NCBI GenBank assembly: GCA_009840595.1
Contig: VXNK01000165.1
Location: 45,011-109,010, forward strand
Length of the DNA stretch: 64,000 nt
Direction of reading: 5' to 3'
From: Rhodospirillaceae bacterium
GTDB lineage: Bacteria > Pseudomonadota > Alphaproteobacteria > Bin65
Part shown: piece after piece, positions 42,586 through 53,003 of the stretch
Numbering within the stretch: position 1 is the first letter of the stretch
How the letters are laid out: each line of letters begins with the position of its first letter
Notes under the pieces: model-generated
What the model saw: only the letters and a program-made list of their open reading frames with translations
The model's database searches: none
Told to the model about the DNA's origin: nothing
Translations under genes and position numbers: made by a program

Positions 42586-44823
42586 ATGGACCGGGACGCG
42601 TTGCTGTATCACGAGGCCGGGCGGCCGGGAAAACTGGCGATCCGCCCGACCAAGCCGCTGGCCAACCAGCGCGACCTGGCGCTCGCCTATTCGCCGGGCG
42701 TCGCCGAGGCCAGCAGCGCGATCGCCGAACGGCCGGAGGACGCGGCGCGCTACACGGCGCGGGCGAATCTGGTGGCCGTCGTGACCAACGGCTCGGCCGT
42801 GCTCGGCCTCGGCAATATCGGGGCGCTGGCGGCGAAGCCGGTCATGGAAGGCAAGGCCGTCCTGTTCAAGAAATTCGCCGATATCGACGTGTTCGACATC
42901 GAGATCGACGAGAGCGACCCGGACGCATTGGCCGATACGATCCGGCGGCTCGAGCCGGCCTTCGGCGCGATCAACCTGGAAGACATCAAGGCGCCGGACT
43001 GCTTCACGGTCGAGAACCGGCTGAAGGCGGAGATGAACATCCCCGTCTTTCACGACGATCAGCACGGCACCGCCATCGTGGTCGGCGCCGCGGTCGTCAA
43101 CGGCATGCACCTGCTGGGCAAAAACCTGGGCCGGGTGAAGCTGGTCTCGACCGGCGGCGGCGCGGCCGGCATCGCCTGCCTGAACCTGCTGCTGGACCTC
43201 GGCCTGAAGCGAGAGAATGTCTGGCTGGTCGATGTCGACGGGCTGGTCCACGCGGAACGCGACGCGGAGCCCCACAAGGCGGCCTTCGCCCAAGACACCG
43301 ATGCCCGCACGCTGGACGATGTCATCGACGGCGCGGACATCTTTCTCGGCCTGTCGGGGCCGAAGGTGCTGAGCGCCGACCAGGTCCGCCGCATGGGCCC
43401 GGAACCTATGGTCATGGCGCTGGCCAATCCGGTCCCTGAAATCATGCCCGAGGAGGTCGACGCCGTGCGCCCGGACGCCGTCGTCTGCACCGGGCGGACC
43501 GACTACCCGAACCAGGTCAACAACGTCCTGTGCTTCCCGTTCATCTTCCGCGGCGCGCTCGATGTCGGTGCGACCGCCATCAACCGGGAGATGGAGCTCG
43601 CCTGCGTCTCGGCGCTGGCGGAGCTGGCGCGTGCGGGCATCACCGACGAGGTGGCCCGCGCCTATGGCGACCAGCGGCTGCAGTTCGGCCGCGATTACCT
43701 GCTGCCCCGGCCGTTCGACCCGCGGCTGCTCGGCGCGATCGCGCCGGCCGTCGCCGGGGCGGCCATGGAGAGCGGTGTGGCGGCGCGACCGCTGTCCGAT
43801 CTCGACGCTTACTGCGCCCGGCTCTCCAGCTTCGTCTACCGCACCGGCTTCCTGATGCGGCCGATCTTCGACAGCGCCCGGGCGGCGCCGCGCAAGGTGA
43901 TCTTCGCCGAGGGCGAGGACCGGCGGGTGCTGCGGGCGATCCAGAACGTCCTCGACGAGGGTATCGCGGCCCCCATTGCCACCGGGCGGCCGGGCCGGAT
44001 CGCCGCGCTGTGCGCCGAAATGGGCCTGCGCATCGCGCCCGGCCGGGACTTCGAGGTGTTCGACCACGAGGACGAAGACCTGGTCGAGCGCTACGGCGCG
44101 AAACTCCACAGCCTGCGCGCCCGCGACGGCATCGCCCCGGAGGCCGCCCGCAAGCTGTTCCGGACCAGCGATACGCTGGCCGCGGCGATGCATGTCCGCG
44201 AGGGCGGCGCGGCCTGTCTGATCTGCGGCACCACCGGCCACTATTCCATCCACCTTGAGCGGGTCGACCAGATATTGGGAACCGAAGCGGAAACCGTCTC
44301 GGCCCTGGTGCCGCTGATTATGGATACCGGCACCGTCTTCATCGCCGACGGCTATGTGAACTACGAGCCGGGTGCGGAGGAAATCGCCGGGATCTGCCGC
44401 GCGGCGGCGGCGCAGGTGCGCGCCTTCGGGCTGACGCCGCGGGTCGCGCTGATCAGCCATGCCAACTTCGGCGCCCATTCCAGCCCGAGCGCCGCCCGGA
44501 TGCGGCGCGCCACCGAAATCCTCACGGAGACCGGGGCGGATTTCGAGTTCGAGGGCGAGATGCAACTCAACCTGGCCTTCGACAAGGCGGCGCGCGACCG
44601 GTTCCTGCCCTGCGCGCGGCTCACCGACCGGGCCAACATCCTGGTCTTTCCGGGCATGGATGCGGCCAATGCGGCGATCCATGCGCTCTCCGCCCTGGGC
44701 AACGCCCAGCCGATCGGCCCGATCCTGCTCGGCTATGGCGGCGCAGCCCATATCGTGACGCCGAACGCCACTGTGCGCGGGCTGCTCAACGTCGCGGCGA
44801 TCGCGAGCGCCGGAAAGGTCTGA
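42586..44823 (+). CDS. maeB: NADP-dependent malic enzyme with C-terminal phosphotransacetylase-like domain
   Basis: Decarboxylates malate to pyruvate with NADP. The 745-residue protein has the malic enzyme part at residues 1 to about 425 ([60 protein letters not shown]). The rest is the phosphotransacetylase-like domain ([15 protein letters not shown] onward) common in proteobacterial MaeB, where it is thought to be regulatory. Length fits the family. The ATG at 42586 is the first before the conserved start. It stands alone, transcribed toward the alkyl-sulfatase-like gene. Confidence 0.94.
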   Translation: MDRDALLYHEAGRPGKLAIRPTKPLANQRDLALAYSPGVAEASSAIAERPEDAARYTARANLVAVVTNGSAVLGLGNIGALAAKPVMEGKAVLFKKFADIDVFDIEIDESDPDALADTIRRLEPAFGAINLEDIKAPDCFTVENRLKAEMNIPVFHDDQHGTAIVVGAAVVNGMHLLGKNLGRVKLVSTGGGAAGIACLNLLLDLGLKRENVWLVDVDGLVHAERDAEPHKAAFAQDTDARTLDDVIDGADIFLGLSGPKVLSADQVRRMGPEPMVMALANPVPEIMPEEVDAVRPDAVVCTGRTDYPNQVNNVLCFPFIFRGALDVGATAINREMELACVSALAELARAGITDEVARAYGDQRLQFGRDYLLPRPFDPRLLGAIAPAVAGAAMESGVAARPLSDLDAYCARLSSFVYRTGFLMRPIFDSARAAPRKVIFAEGEDRRVLRAIQNVLDEGIAAPIATGRPGRIAALCAEMGLRIAPGRDFEVFDHEDEDLVERYGAKLHSLRARDGIAPEAARKLFRTSDTLAAAMHVREGGAACLICGTTGHYSIHLERVDQILGTEAETVSALVPLIMDTGTVFIADGYVNYEPGAEEIAGICRAAAAQVRAFGLTPRVALISHANFGAHSSPSAARMRRATEILTETGADFEFEGEMQLNLAFDKAARDRFLPCARLTDRANILVFPGMDAANAAIHALSALGNAQPIGPILLGYGGAAHIVTPNATVRGLLNVAAIASAGKV

Positions 44824-44891
44824 AAGGCTAGGCGTTTCCCGGCGCGGCGCGCTATAAGGCGCCGCCGTCGCTAGCAGGAAAAGCCGTCCCA

Positions 44892-46562
44892 ATGACCGTC
44901 CATCCGCGGCTCGCCCGCCAAAACGCCAAGTTCGAACCGTCGATCCGCACCGTCGCCGGCCGCTACCATGTCGCCTACGGCTTCAGCCCGTCCAACTGCA
45001 CGCTGGTCGAGGGCGACGACGGCTGCGTGCTGGTCGATACGCTGCCGACGGTGGAGTTCGCCGAGCCGGTCGCCGAAGGGTTCCGCCGGATCACGGACAA
45101 GCCGATCCGGGCCGTGATCTACACCCATGTCCATCCGGACCATATCAGCGGCGTCAGGGCCTTCGTCTCCGACGAGGAGGTCCGCTCCGGCGCCGTCGAG
45201 ATCGTCGCGCTCGACGAGCTGACCGACCATCTGGCGCGGGACAGCGGCCTGCTCGCCCCGGTGCTGGCGCGCCGGGCCATGTACACCTTCGGCTTCCAGC
45301 TGCCGCGCGACGAGAGCGGCAATATCGGCTCCGGCCTCGGACCGCCCAACATTCCGGGCCGGCGCAGCTTCATCGCACCGACCCGCACCTTCGCCGGGCA
45401 GGAGGACATCGAGGTCGCCGGCATCCGGCTCACGCTCATCCACCTGCCGAGCGAAACCGACGACCAGGTCGTCGTCTGGAGCGGGGACGACCGCGTTCTC
45501 CTGTCGGCCGACGTCATCCAGGGCGAGACCTTCCCGAACATCTATGCCCTGCGCGGCACCGGCTTCCGCAACCCGATGGTCTGGGTGCGCGCGATCGACC
45601 GGCTGCGCCGGCTCCGCCCGGAGACGCTGATCCCGCATCACGGCCGGCCGGTATCCGGTGCGGACGCGGTCTCCGGCGTCCTCACGGCCTACCGCGACGC
45701 CATCCAGCATCTGCACGACCAGACGGTGCGCTGGATCAACAAGGGCGCAACGCCGGACGAGCTGGCCGAACGGGTGACAATGCCGCCACATCTGGCGGAG
45801 CATGAGTGGCTCGGCGAGTTCTACGGCAGCTACAAGCATTCGGCGCCGGCGATCTATGCCGGCTATGTCGGCTGGTTCGACGGCGACCCCGCGAAGCTCG
45901 ATCCGCCGCCGCGGCAGGACCGGGCGGCGCGCTACGTCGCCCTGATGGGCGGCCGGGACGCCCTGCTTCGCGAGGCGGGAGCCGCGCTGGAAAACGGCGA
46001 CGACCAATGGTGCGCCGAACTGACCGGCTGGCTGGTCGCGGCCGACACCGGCGATACGGAGGCCCGCAACCTGCGCGCCGACGCCCTGCGCCGCTGGGGC
46101 CTGGCGCAGGCGAATACCAACTGGCGCAACTGGGCGCTGACCGCTGCGCTCGAACTCGAAGGAAAGCTCAAGCCGCCGCGCGGCCTGCCCTTCGGCCACC
46201 CGGATACCGTGCGCACCTTCCCGATGGCCCGGATGCTCGAAACGATGACCGTCCGCCTGCGGGCGGAAGCGGCGCTGGACACGCATATGACGGTCGTCTT
46301 CGAGACGACGGACACGGATGAAGCCTGCGCGCTGCAGGTCCGCCGCGGCATATGCCAGTTTCACCCCGATCCGCCGGAGAACGCCGATACCCGCCTGCGC
46401 TTCAGCAGAGCCTTCCTGGAATCGACCGTCACCGGCGGCGCGGACTTTCCCGCCGGCATCGCGGCCGGCGAGGTTGCCGCCGCCGGGGATACGAACGGAA
46501 TCGAGGCCTTCTTCGCCCTGTTCGAAACGCCGTCGCTCGAAATCCCGATCGTCGCGCGGTAG
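44892..46562 (+). CDS. Metallo-beta-lactamase-fold alkyl sulfatase-like hydrolase
   Basis: A 556-residue protein with the SdsA1/Pseudomonas alkyl sulfatase architecture. The N-terminal metal-binding THVHPDH is near residues 78-84, and further zinc ligands follow in HLPSETDD and PHHGRPV. A helical dimerisation region carries LAEHEWLGEFYGSYKHS, and a C-terminal SCP2-like lipid-binding domain follows. No signal peptide is seen. It would release sulfate from alkyl sulfates, or hydrolyse a related ester. Sat and Apr further downstream fit a sulfur-compound theme. Start is ATG at 44892, 68 bases after maeB. Confidence 0.85.
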   Translation: MTVHPRLARQNAKFEPSIRTVAGRYHVAYGFSPSNCTLVEGDDGCVLVDTLPTVEFAEPVAEGFRRITDKPIRAVIYTHVHPDHISGVRAFVSDEEVRSGAVEIVALDELTDHLARDSGLLAPVLARRAMYTFGFQLPRDESGNIGSGLGPPNIPGRRSFIAPTRTFAGQEDIEVAGIRLTLIHLPSETDDQVVVWSGDDRVLLSADVIQGETFPNIYALRGTGFRNPMVWVRAIDRLRRLRPETLIPHHGRPVSGADAVSGVLTAYRDAIQHLHDQTVRWINKGATPDELAERVTMPPHLAEHEWLGEFYGSYKHSAPAIYAGYVGWFDGDPAKLDPPPRQDRAARYVALMGGRDALLREAGAALENGDDQWCAELTGWLVAADTGDTEARNLRADALRRWGLAQANTNWRNWALTAALELEGKLKPPRGLPFGHPDTVRTFPMARMLETMTVRLRAEAALDTHMTVVFETTDTDEACALQVRRGICQFHPDPPENADTRLRFSRAFLESTVTGGADFPAGIAAGEVAAAGDTNGIEAFFALFETPSLEIPIVAR

Positions 46563-46616
46563 CGGGGCGGGTCTCGCGCCCGCGCCGGCCGCTTCCGGCC
46601 GGCCCGACGGCGTTCC

Positions 46617-48077
46617 CTACGCCAGACCCATTTCGGCGAGGATCGGCGGCTTGACGTGGTCCCAGGGGCGCGCTGCCTCGAAACAGGCCGAAGCCCGGAG
46701 CACCGTGGGATCGTCGAGATGCCGGCCGATGATCTGCAGGCCGACCGGCAATCCGCCCTCGGTGAAGCCCGCCGGGATCGACGCCGCCGGCTGCCCGGTC
46801 ATGTTGATCGGGAAGGTGAAGGCCAGCCACTTGAACGGCTCGACGATCCGGTTGTCGATCTTCTCCGGCCCCTGCATGTGCACCGGAAAGGCCGGCACGG
46901 CGAGGGTCGGGGTCAGCAGGATGTCGTAATTCTCCATGAAGGCGGCCATCCTGTTGGTCACCGCCTTGCGGCCCATCACGGCGTCAGTGAAATCCTCGGC
47001 AGTCCACGGCCGGGTGATGAAGTCCACCAGATGCGGCGTCATTTCGTGGCCGTGTTCCTCGACCATCTTGCGCAGGCCGCGCAGGTCGGATTCGAGGGCG
47101 ACCAGGCCCCAGAACGACAGATAGGGATCCTCGAAGCCCGGATGGGCGATCTCGACGGTGCAGCCGAGGTCGCTTTCGAACGCCTGCGCTGCGGCATCGA
47201 TGAGCGCGCGTACTTCCGGATCGACGGCGGCATAGCCCCAGTCCGGACTGTAGGCGACCCGCAGGCCGGAAAGGTCGCCCTCGCAGGCCTCCAGCCAGTC
47301 GAACTCCGGCCCCGGCAGGGTATGGCGGTCGCGGGCGTCCGGGCCGGAGCCGATCACGGTCATCATCAGGGCGGCGTCGCGCACCGTGCGCGCAACCGGG
47401 CCGATATGCTCGATCGATTCCCAGGAGGAGACGCCGGGATAGCGCTCGTCCTTGGTGCCGGGCCATAGCGGCACCCGGCCCATCGACGCCTTGAGGCCGT
47501 AGGTCCCGGTCAGGCAGGAGGGGATGCGGATCGAGCCGCCGCCGTCCGACGCGATGGCGTAGGGCGTCATGCCCGTGATCGTCGAGACCACCGAGCCGGC
47601 CGACGAGCCGCCGGGCGTGAGATCGGTGTTCCACGGGTTGCGCGTCGTCTCGAACACCGGGTTGTGGCCGACCCCGGAATAGCCGAATTCCGGCACGTTG
47701 GTCTTGCCGAGAATGAGCGAGCCGGCGTCCTTCAACCGCTCGACGACGACATCGTCGACGTCCGACACATAGTCCTTGTAGGCCATGGAGCCGGACACGG
47801 TCGGATAGTCCTTCATGACGACGAGGTCCTTGATCCCGACCGGCACGCCGGCCAGCGGGCCGGCGTCCTCGCCGCGTGCGATCTTGTCCTCGACCGCCCT
47901 GGCCTGGTCGCGCATCAGGTCCGGCGTCGGCGTGCAATAGGCGTGCAGCACCGGATCGAGGGCCTCCATCCGCGCGATCGAGGCTTCCGCGACTTCGGTC
48001 GGGGAAATCGCCTTGTCGCGGACGTTCTGCGCGATCTCAAGCGCCGTCATACGGCAGATGTCGTTGCCGCTGGTCAT
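46617..48077 (-). CDS. Amidase signature family protein
   Basis: A 486-residue amidase. The catalytic triad is visible as Lys in GVPVGIKDLVVMKD (near residue 85), and the two serines in PGGSSAGSVVSTITG and the following DGGGSIRIP (near 160-185). Length and layout match the amidase signature family, which hydrolyses aryl or acyl amides. ATG at 48077 follows AGGAG. The NCS1 permease gene ends 63 bases upstream on the same strand and is probably co-transcribed. A permease/amidase pair of this type suggests uptake and cleavage of a nitrogen compound such as a hydantoin or pyrimidine derivative. Confidence 0.88.
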   Translation of the reverse strand: MTSGNDICRMTALEIAQNVRDKAISPTEVAEASIARMEALDPVLHAYCTPTPDLMRDQARAVEDKIARGEDAGPLAGVPVGIKDLVVMKDYPTVSGSMAYKDYVSDVDDVVVERLKDAGSLILGKTNVPEFGYSGVGHNPVFETTRNPWNTDLTPGGSSAGSVVSTITGMTPYAIASDGGGSIRIPSCLTGTYGLKASMGRVPLWPGTKDERYPGVSSWESIEHIGPVARTVRDAALMMTVIGSGPDARDRHTLPGPEFDWLEACEGDLSGLRVAYSPDWGYAAVDPEVRALIDAAAQAFESDLGCTVEIAHPGFEDPYLSFWGLVALESDLRGLRKMVEEHGHEMTPHLVDFITRPWTAEDFTDAVMGRKAVTNRMAAFMENYDILLTPTLAVPAFPVHMQGPEKIDNRIVEPFKWLAFTFPINMTGQPAASIPAGFTEGGLPVGLQIIGRHLDDPTVLRASACFEAARPWDHVKPPILAEMGLA

Positions 48078-48140
48078 TGCTGGCTCCTGGTTGCCTGTGT
48101 GCGGTTACGGCCCCGGACAGAGACCGGAAGGCGGAAGGGA

Positions 48141-49487
48141 CTACACCGCTTCCGCCTCCGCGCCGGTACTCTCTTCGCCGAGGTCCGCACCCATGGCGGC
48201 CGGCGCCGCCTTGGCGAGGATCACATAGACGACGAAGGACGAGACCAGGCCGGTGATGCCGAACAGGAAGGTCGGATAGCGCTCGTTCACGATGTAGCCG
48301 AGCACCACGCCGACGATGATGGCGATCACCGCGGCCCAGTTGACCGGTGCGGTGCGTTCGACCCCGAAGCCCTTCTCGCCCCGGATCACATAATAGTCGG
48401 CGATGATGGCGCCGCCGATCGGCGGGACCAGCAGGCCGATGGTGAGCAGCCAGACGACAATGTCGCTGATGAAGCCGGTCGCCGCCGCGATCAGCCCGAT
48501 GATCGAGCCGAAAATGGCCGCCTTGCGCCAGTTGAAGCCCGGTATCGAGTTGGTGAAGCCCATCGCCGCGTTGTAGAGGCAGGCATCGCAGGTCGACCAG
48601 TTGCTCAGAATCGCGAGCACGACCAACGGGATCAGCACGGCCAGGGATTTCTGGTCGAAGAAATAGACCGTGCCGGGATCCGTAATCGTCGCCGAGATCA
48701 GCGCGCCGATGACCATGAACGGGGCGTTCGAAAACATGAAGGCGACGGCCGTGACGCCGACGGCCTGGTTGCCGGTCCGCGAATAGCGCACGATGTCGCC
48801 GGTCATGGTGCCGGAGACCGCGAAGGTCGCCCAAGCCATGCCGACGCCGGTCCAGAAAGCGAGCTTGCCGCTGCCCTCGCCTTCGAACAGCGAACCGCCC
48901 GCCGGGATCACCCGCGTGATGAGGTAGTAGGCCGCAAAGATGACCATCGCCGGGATCGCGACCTTGCGGACCAGCGCCATCTGGCGGATGCCGAAGATCA
49001 CCGGAATGGCGTAGACGATGCCGGCGATCAGCGCGATGATGCCGACCACCACCGCGCCTTCCAGACCGAAGGCGACCCGGAGGATGTCGGCGGTCAGCCA
49101 TGCCTGGAACGCATACCAGCCGGTTACCAGCAGAGCCAGAATGATGATCGGAGCGACCGCGCCCGACCCGCCGAACACATAGCGGACGGCCAGCGGGAAG
49201 TTGATGCCCCACTTGCCGCTCGGATAACCGATCAGCGCCGAATAGACGAAAAGGATGAAGTTGCCGAGCAGGATGGCGAGGATGGCATCGACGGTTCCCA
49301 GCCCCTGCTGGATCTGGCCGCCGATAACGGCGCAGATGAAAGCGATGCCGAATCCGGACCAGACCCAGGCGGGTTCGGCAAACCCCAGCCTGTTGCCCAG
49401 GGGGACCGGTTTGGAATGAAATTCCTCGTGAACGTCGTCTTGCGAACCGAAGAATCCTGAACTCTGACTGCCCGAATCCTGCGCCAT
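48141..49487 (-). CDS. NCS1-family (cytosine/purine/hydantoin) permease
   Basis: A 448-residue protein with about twelve membrane spans. The N-terminal cytoplasmic part includes VPLGNRLGFAEPAWVW. LGNFILFVYSALIGYPSGKWGINFPL resembles the CodB-like start of NCS1 carriers, and LSNWSTCDACLYNAAMGF is the middle signature. It imports nucleobases or related rings with sodium or protons. ATG at 49487 follows GGGGATGGG. An inverted repeat just upstream could be its operator. The amidase downstream is likely in the same operon. Confidence 0.88.
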   Translation of the reverse strand: MAQDSGSQSSGFFGSQDDVHEEFHSKPVPLGNRLGFAEPAWVWSGFGIAFICAVIGGQIQQGLGTVDAILAILLGNFILFVYSALIGYPSGKWGINFPLAVRYVFGGSGAVAPIIILALLVTGWYAFQAWLTADILRVAFGLEGAVVVGIIALIAGIVYAIPVIFGIRQMALVRKVAIPAMVIFAAYYLITRVIPAGGSLFEGEGSGKLAFWTGVGMAWATFAVSGTMTGDIVRYSRTGNQAVGVTAVAFMFSNAPFMVIGALISATITDPGTVYFFDQKSLAVLIPLVVLAILSNWSTCDACLYNAAMGFTNSIPGFNWRKAAIFGSIIGLIAAATGFISDIVVWLLTIGLLVPPIGGAIIADYYVIRGEKGFGVERTAPVNWAAVIAIIVGVVLGYIVNERYPTFLFGITGLVSSFVVYVILAKAAPAAMGADLGEESTGAEAEAV

Positions 49488-49508
49488 TTTCCCATCCCCT
49501 TTGTACCC

Positions 49509-49537
49509 GCACTAAAAAGTGCCACTACACTTAGTGC
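49509..49537. promoter_or_regulatory. Inverted repeat upstream of the NCS1 permease
   Basis: GCACTAA (49509-49515) and TTAGTGC (49531-49537) are exact inverted repeats; a nested AGTGC at 49518-49522 can pair with GCACT instead. This AT-rich patch lies 22 bases upstream of the permease ATG and is the only structured part of the 326-base gap 49488-49813, where I see no gene. It is a plausible operator. Confidence 0.4.
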
Positions 49538-49813
49538 TAATGCACGTTATCATCGATCAGACTCCTGCGCAACGCAGCGCGGGGGTGCGTGACGGCGATG
49601 GAAGCGCCCGCCTTCGGGCAAACCGTTGCAGGTCGGGCGATTGGGGGAACGGGGCGTCCTGTGGAAAACCGCGATGCCCGGCGGGGCCGTGGCAGGACAA
49701 CGGCGGGGCGCCGGCGGGCATCGGCCCGCGCAGGCCGGACACGCAATAAACCGCGCGCAGCGGTGCGCTTTCGTATAGGCTGCGACAGCCGATCTCCAGA
49801 CCGGGAGGTTCCG

Positions 49814-50791
49814 ATGGACGGCGCGATCCTTTCCCATGACGACCTGCGCGATGCGCCCGATCTCGACAGCCTGACCGCGCGCGCCGCCGAGCGCGGCCTG
49901 ACGCCCGGCTGGATCGACCGCGACGTGCCGATCCTCTATCGCGAGCCGCATACCGCTTTCCTGCCGGCGCACTGGCGATACGAGGAGGCGAAAGCGGCGA
50001 TGGACGGCGCGGCGCGGCTGATCGGCACCGATCTGGCCGAGCGGCGCAATCTGATCATGCGCAACCCGGCCCCCGGCAACGACATCGCGACCGCGCGCAC
50101 CCTGATCTGCGCCTACCAGACCATCCTGCCCGGCGAGGAGGCCGCGAGCCACCGGCACGCGCCCCACGCGCTCCGCGTGATCCTGGACAGCGACGGCGCG
50201 TGGTCCATCGTCGACGGCGAGAAACATCCGATGCTGACCGGCGATATCGTGCTGACGCCGGGCGGCTCCTGGCACGGCCACGGCCACGACGGGACCGGGC
50301 AGGCCTACTGGTTTGACGGGCTGGACGTGCCGCTGGTTCACCTGCTCGAGCCGATGTATGTCGAGGGCCATCCCGACGGCATGGAACCGGTGAAGCGGGT
50401 CGTCACCGACTCGCCTTACCGCTTCCCCATGGAGCGCACGCTGCGGGAGCTGGACGCGGCGGCGCCCGACCCGGACGGGCATTTCGGCCGGCGCATCCGC
50501 TACGAGGCGCCGCAAATGCCGACCCTGGCGATCGCCATGCACCGCATGGACGGCGGTTTCCGCGGCCGGCCCTACCGCTGCACGGCGAACAGCGTGTTCG
50601 TCGTCATGCAGGGCAGCGGCCGGTCGGTCATCGACGGCACGGCGATCGACTGGACCTACGGCGATACCTTCGTCTCACCGTCATGGAAGACGGCCGTACA
50701 CAATGCGGCCGAGGATGCCGTGCTGTTCCAGATGTCGGACGAGGAACTGATGCGCTGGGCGCGCTACTGGCGTTTCGAGGCGGTGGACTGA
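49814..50791 (+). CDS. Bicupin dioxygenase, gentisate 1,2-dioxygenase-like
   Basis: A 325-residue two-cupin protein. The N-terminal cupin has the metal ligands in SHRHAPHALRVIL and the second pair in WHGHGHDG. The C-terminal cupin is degenerate (FRGRPYRCTANSVFVV, AVHNA). The opening includes LTPGWIDRDVPILYREP, typical of gentisate and salicylate ring-cleaving dioxygenases. GGGAGG is six bases before the ATG at 49814. No maleylpyruvate isomerase or hydrolase is close, so the ring substrate is not certain. It is convergent with the EamA transporter, eight bases apart. Confidence 0.82.
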   Translation: MDGAILSHDDLRDAPDLDSLTARAAERGLTPGWIDRDVPILYREPHTAFLPAHWRYEEAKAAMDGAARLIGTDLAERRNLIMRNPAPGNDIATARTLICAYQTILPGEEAASHRHAPHALRVILDSDGAWSIVDGEKHPMLTGDIVLTPGGSWHGHGHDGTGQAYWFDGLDVPLVHLLEPMYVEGHPDGMEPVKRVVTDSPYRFPMERTLRELDAAAPDPDGHFGRRIRYEAPQMPTLAIAMHRMDGGFRGRPYRCTANSVFVVMQGSGRSVIDGTAIDWTYGDTFVSPSWKTAVHNAAEDAVLFQMSDEELMRWARYWRFEAVD

Positions 50792-50798
50792 GCCCGGT

Positions 50799-51761
50799 CT
50801 AATCGGCGCCGCCGGGTCGGCCCCGGCGCAGCCGGCCGAACACGCGCCCGTCGACCGCGGCGAGGCCGAGCAGGATCAGCGCCATGCCGCCCAGGGTCGC
50901 CGGCGTCAGCGCCTCGCCGAGGAACAGCGCGCCGGTACCGGCGGCGCCGACCGGCACGAGCAGGGTGACCAGCAGCAGGTTGGTCGGCCCGGCCCGCGCG
51001 AGCAGCCGGAAATAGAGAATGTAGCCGAAGGACGTGCCGAACACCGCCAGCGCGAGCAGGGCGGCCCACACGCCGGCGCTTATGGAAAAATTCCAGAAGC
51101 GGTCGGTGACGGCGGCGACCGGCAGGACGATCAGGCTGGCGCAGGTCAGCTGGCCGGCGGCCAGGACCAGCGGCGGGACCTGCCGGAACCGGCGGCCGTA
51201 GATCGCCGCCACGGTGTAGGACAGTGCGGCGCCCAGGGTCAGAAGCTGGCCCGTGAAGCCCAGCGTGAAACCGCCGAGCGCCTGCGGCCCGACCAGAACG
51301 ACTAGCCCGGCGAGCCCGATCGACACGCCCGCAACCCGCCCGGCCGTCATGTGCTCGCCGCCCATCAGGTGGGACAGCACAACGCTGATCATCGGCGTGG
51401 TGCCGATCAGGATCGCCGTCATGCCGGTGTCGATCCATTGCTGGCCGGCGATAATCAGCGAAAAGGGCACGACGTTGTTGAGCATCGCCAAGGCGAAAAA
51501 CCCCGCCCACAGGCCCGGCTCCCGCGGCAGGCGTTGCCCGATCGCCGCCAGGAAGATCAGCAGCGCGATCGCCGCGAAACCGACCCGTGCCAGCACGACG
51601 GAAAAGACCGGCAGCTCGGACAGGCCGATTTTCTGGAACAGGTAGGACAGGCTCCACAGGCCGGACAGGCCGAGCAGCAGGCCCCAGTCGCCGGCATTCA
51701 TGCGGTGCGCGCTACGCGGCGGCGGGGCATCCGGGCTTGTCGCCCCGGCAGGGTCGGTCAT
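50799..51761 (-). CDS. EamA/DMT-family transporter
   Basis: A 320-residue membrane protein with ten predicted spans formed by two EamA repeats (WSLSYLFQKIGL in the first, AAALSYTVAAIYGRRF in the second), typical drug/metabolite exporters. AAGGAG precedes ATG 51761, which is preferred over earlier in-frame codons. The gene is divergent from the LysR regulator, leaving about 226 bases between them. LysR genes often control their divergent neighbour, so regulation by that protein is plausible. The exported compound is unknown. Confidence 0.87.
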   Translation of the reverse strand: MTDPAGATSPDAPPPRSAHRMNAGDWGLLLGLSGLWSLSYLFQKIGLSELPVFSVVLARVGFAAIALLIFLAAIGQRLPREPGLWAGFFALAMLNNVVPFSLIIAGQQWIDTGMTAILIGTTPMISVVLSHLMGGEHMTAGRVAGVSIGLAGLVVLVGPQALGGFTLGFTGQLLTLGAALSYTVAAIYGRRFRQVPPLVLAAGQLTCASLIVLPVAAVTDRFWNFSISAGVWAALLALAVFGTSFGYILYFRLLARAGPTNLLLVTLLVPVGAAGTGALFLGEALTPATLGGMALILLGLAAVDGRVFGRLRRGRPGGAD

Positions 51762-51987
51762 GTCGGCTCCTTGCAAACGGGTGCCGTTTAGCCGCGCCGG
51801 CCGGCCTGCGCCATCCGGAAACTGCGCAAGCCGGCCATGTCCGGCGCGCCCTGCCGTCGCCGCACCGGGCGCAAACGCCGTTGCCCCGCGCCCGGCTTTT
51901 CGCTTTGCTCGGCACGGCCCGTCGAATATCGTCCGGCGGATACCGCCCCGCCGATGGGCGTTCGGCAATATCGAGAGGTTCGGCCCC

Positions 51988-52926
51988 TTGCCCGTCACCC
52001 TGCGCCAGCTCCGCTACTTCCAGGCGCTTGTCGAGCACGGCTCCTTCAGCCGGGCGGCCGAGAGCGTGTTCGTCTCGCAGCCGGCGCTTTCGCTGCAGAT
52101 CCGCGAACTCGAGGCTGCGCTGGGCGGGCCGCTCGTCGAACGCGAGAGCCGCGGCGTGCTTTTGACCCGGCTCGGCAAGGAGGTGCACGAGCAGACGCTG
52201 CGGGTTCTGGACGAGACCCTGCTGCTCGAAACGATGGGAAAGCAGTATGAAGAGGGGTCGATCCGGGTCTCGGTCGGAGTCGTCTCCTCGCTCGCCCCCT
52301 ATCTCCTGCCGGGCCTGCTGAAGCGCCTGAATGCCGGATCGCCCCGGCTCGAGCCCGATGTCATCGAGGCGTCCGGCCAGGATCTGGTCGCCGGTCTTCT
52401 CGCCGGGCGGCTGGACGCGGCGATCGTCTCGCTGCCGTTGGGCATGATGGAGCTTCCCGAGCAGGAGCTGTTCGAGGACCGCTTCCTGATCGCGGGCCGT
52501 GCCGACCGGCTCGATGCCCTGCGCTCGCAGGGATACGAGCCGGTCCCCGAAGACATGTCGCGCACCGATATCGGCCCGCTGCTGACGCTCGCCGACGGAC
52601 ATTGCATGGCCGACCAGGTCCTCGGCGCCTGTTCGATGTGGCGCCTGCAGGAAGTCCGCCGGGGTGCCGAATCCCTCGCGACGCTCGCGCGCCTCGTGGC
52701 GGCTGACGCCGGCCTCACCCTTCTTCCGGAAACCGCGGTCCTGTGCGAAGGCGCGGCGACGCCGGGCCTGAGCTTCCTCCGCTTTGCGGAGCCGGAACCG
52801 TCCCGGCGGATCGGCCTCGCTCACCGCATCGCAGCCGACGGCCAGCGCTGGATCGATATGCTCGCCGAAGCCGCGAAGGAAGCGGGCGAGGAACTTACCC
52901 GGAAAGCCCGGGCGGAGATTAGCTGA
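51988..52926 (+). CDS. LysR-family transcriptional regulator, OxyR-like
   Basis: A 312-residue regulator. The N-terminal winged helix reads LRQLRYFQALVEHGSFSRAAE and VSQPALSLQIRELE, ending near residue 60. The effector domain follows (SIRVSVGVVSSLAPYLLPGLL). The start is a TTG at 51988 with GAGAGG nine bases upstream; no ATG is available before the conserved DNA-binding domain. One conserved-looking Cys near residue 210 (GHCMADQVLGACSMW) resembles the peroxide-sensing region of OxyR. It lies 77 bases ahead of the NCS2 permease and divergent from the EamA gene, its likely targets. Confidence 0.87.
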   Translation: MPVTLRQLRYFQALVEHGSFSRAAESVFVSQPALSLQIRELEAALGGPLVERESRGVLLTRLGKEVHEQTLRVLDETLLLETMGKQYEEGSIRVSVGVVSSLAPYLLPGLLKRLNAGSPRLEPDVIEASGQDLVAGLLAGRLDAAIVSLPLGMMELPEQELFEDRFLIAGRADRLDALRSQGYEPVPEDMSRTDIGPLLTLADGHCMADQVLGACSMWRLQEVRRGAESLATLARLVAADAGLTLLPETAVLCEGAATPGLSFLRFAEPEPSRRIGLAHRIAADGQRWIDMLAEAAKEAGEELTRKARAEIS

Positions 52927-53003
52927 AACGACGGCGCCGGCCGGCTGCGCCCCCGCCGCGCGCGGCCGGGCGCCGGCGCCGCGCGGAACGGGGGAACAAT
53001 GCC

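Noticed and set aside
44839..44864. GC-rich inverted repeat after maeB as an intrinsic terminator
   Set aside because: The stem is only six bases with a long loop and no T run follows, so a terminator call is not supported.
49539..49750. Small minus- and plus-strand frames in the gap before the cupin dioxygenase
   Set aside because: They are Arg/Pro-rich, overlap each other on opposite strands, and lack ribosome sites.
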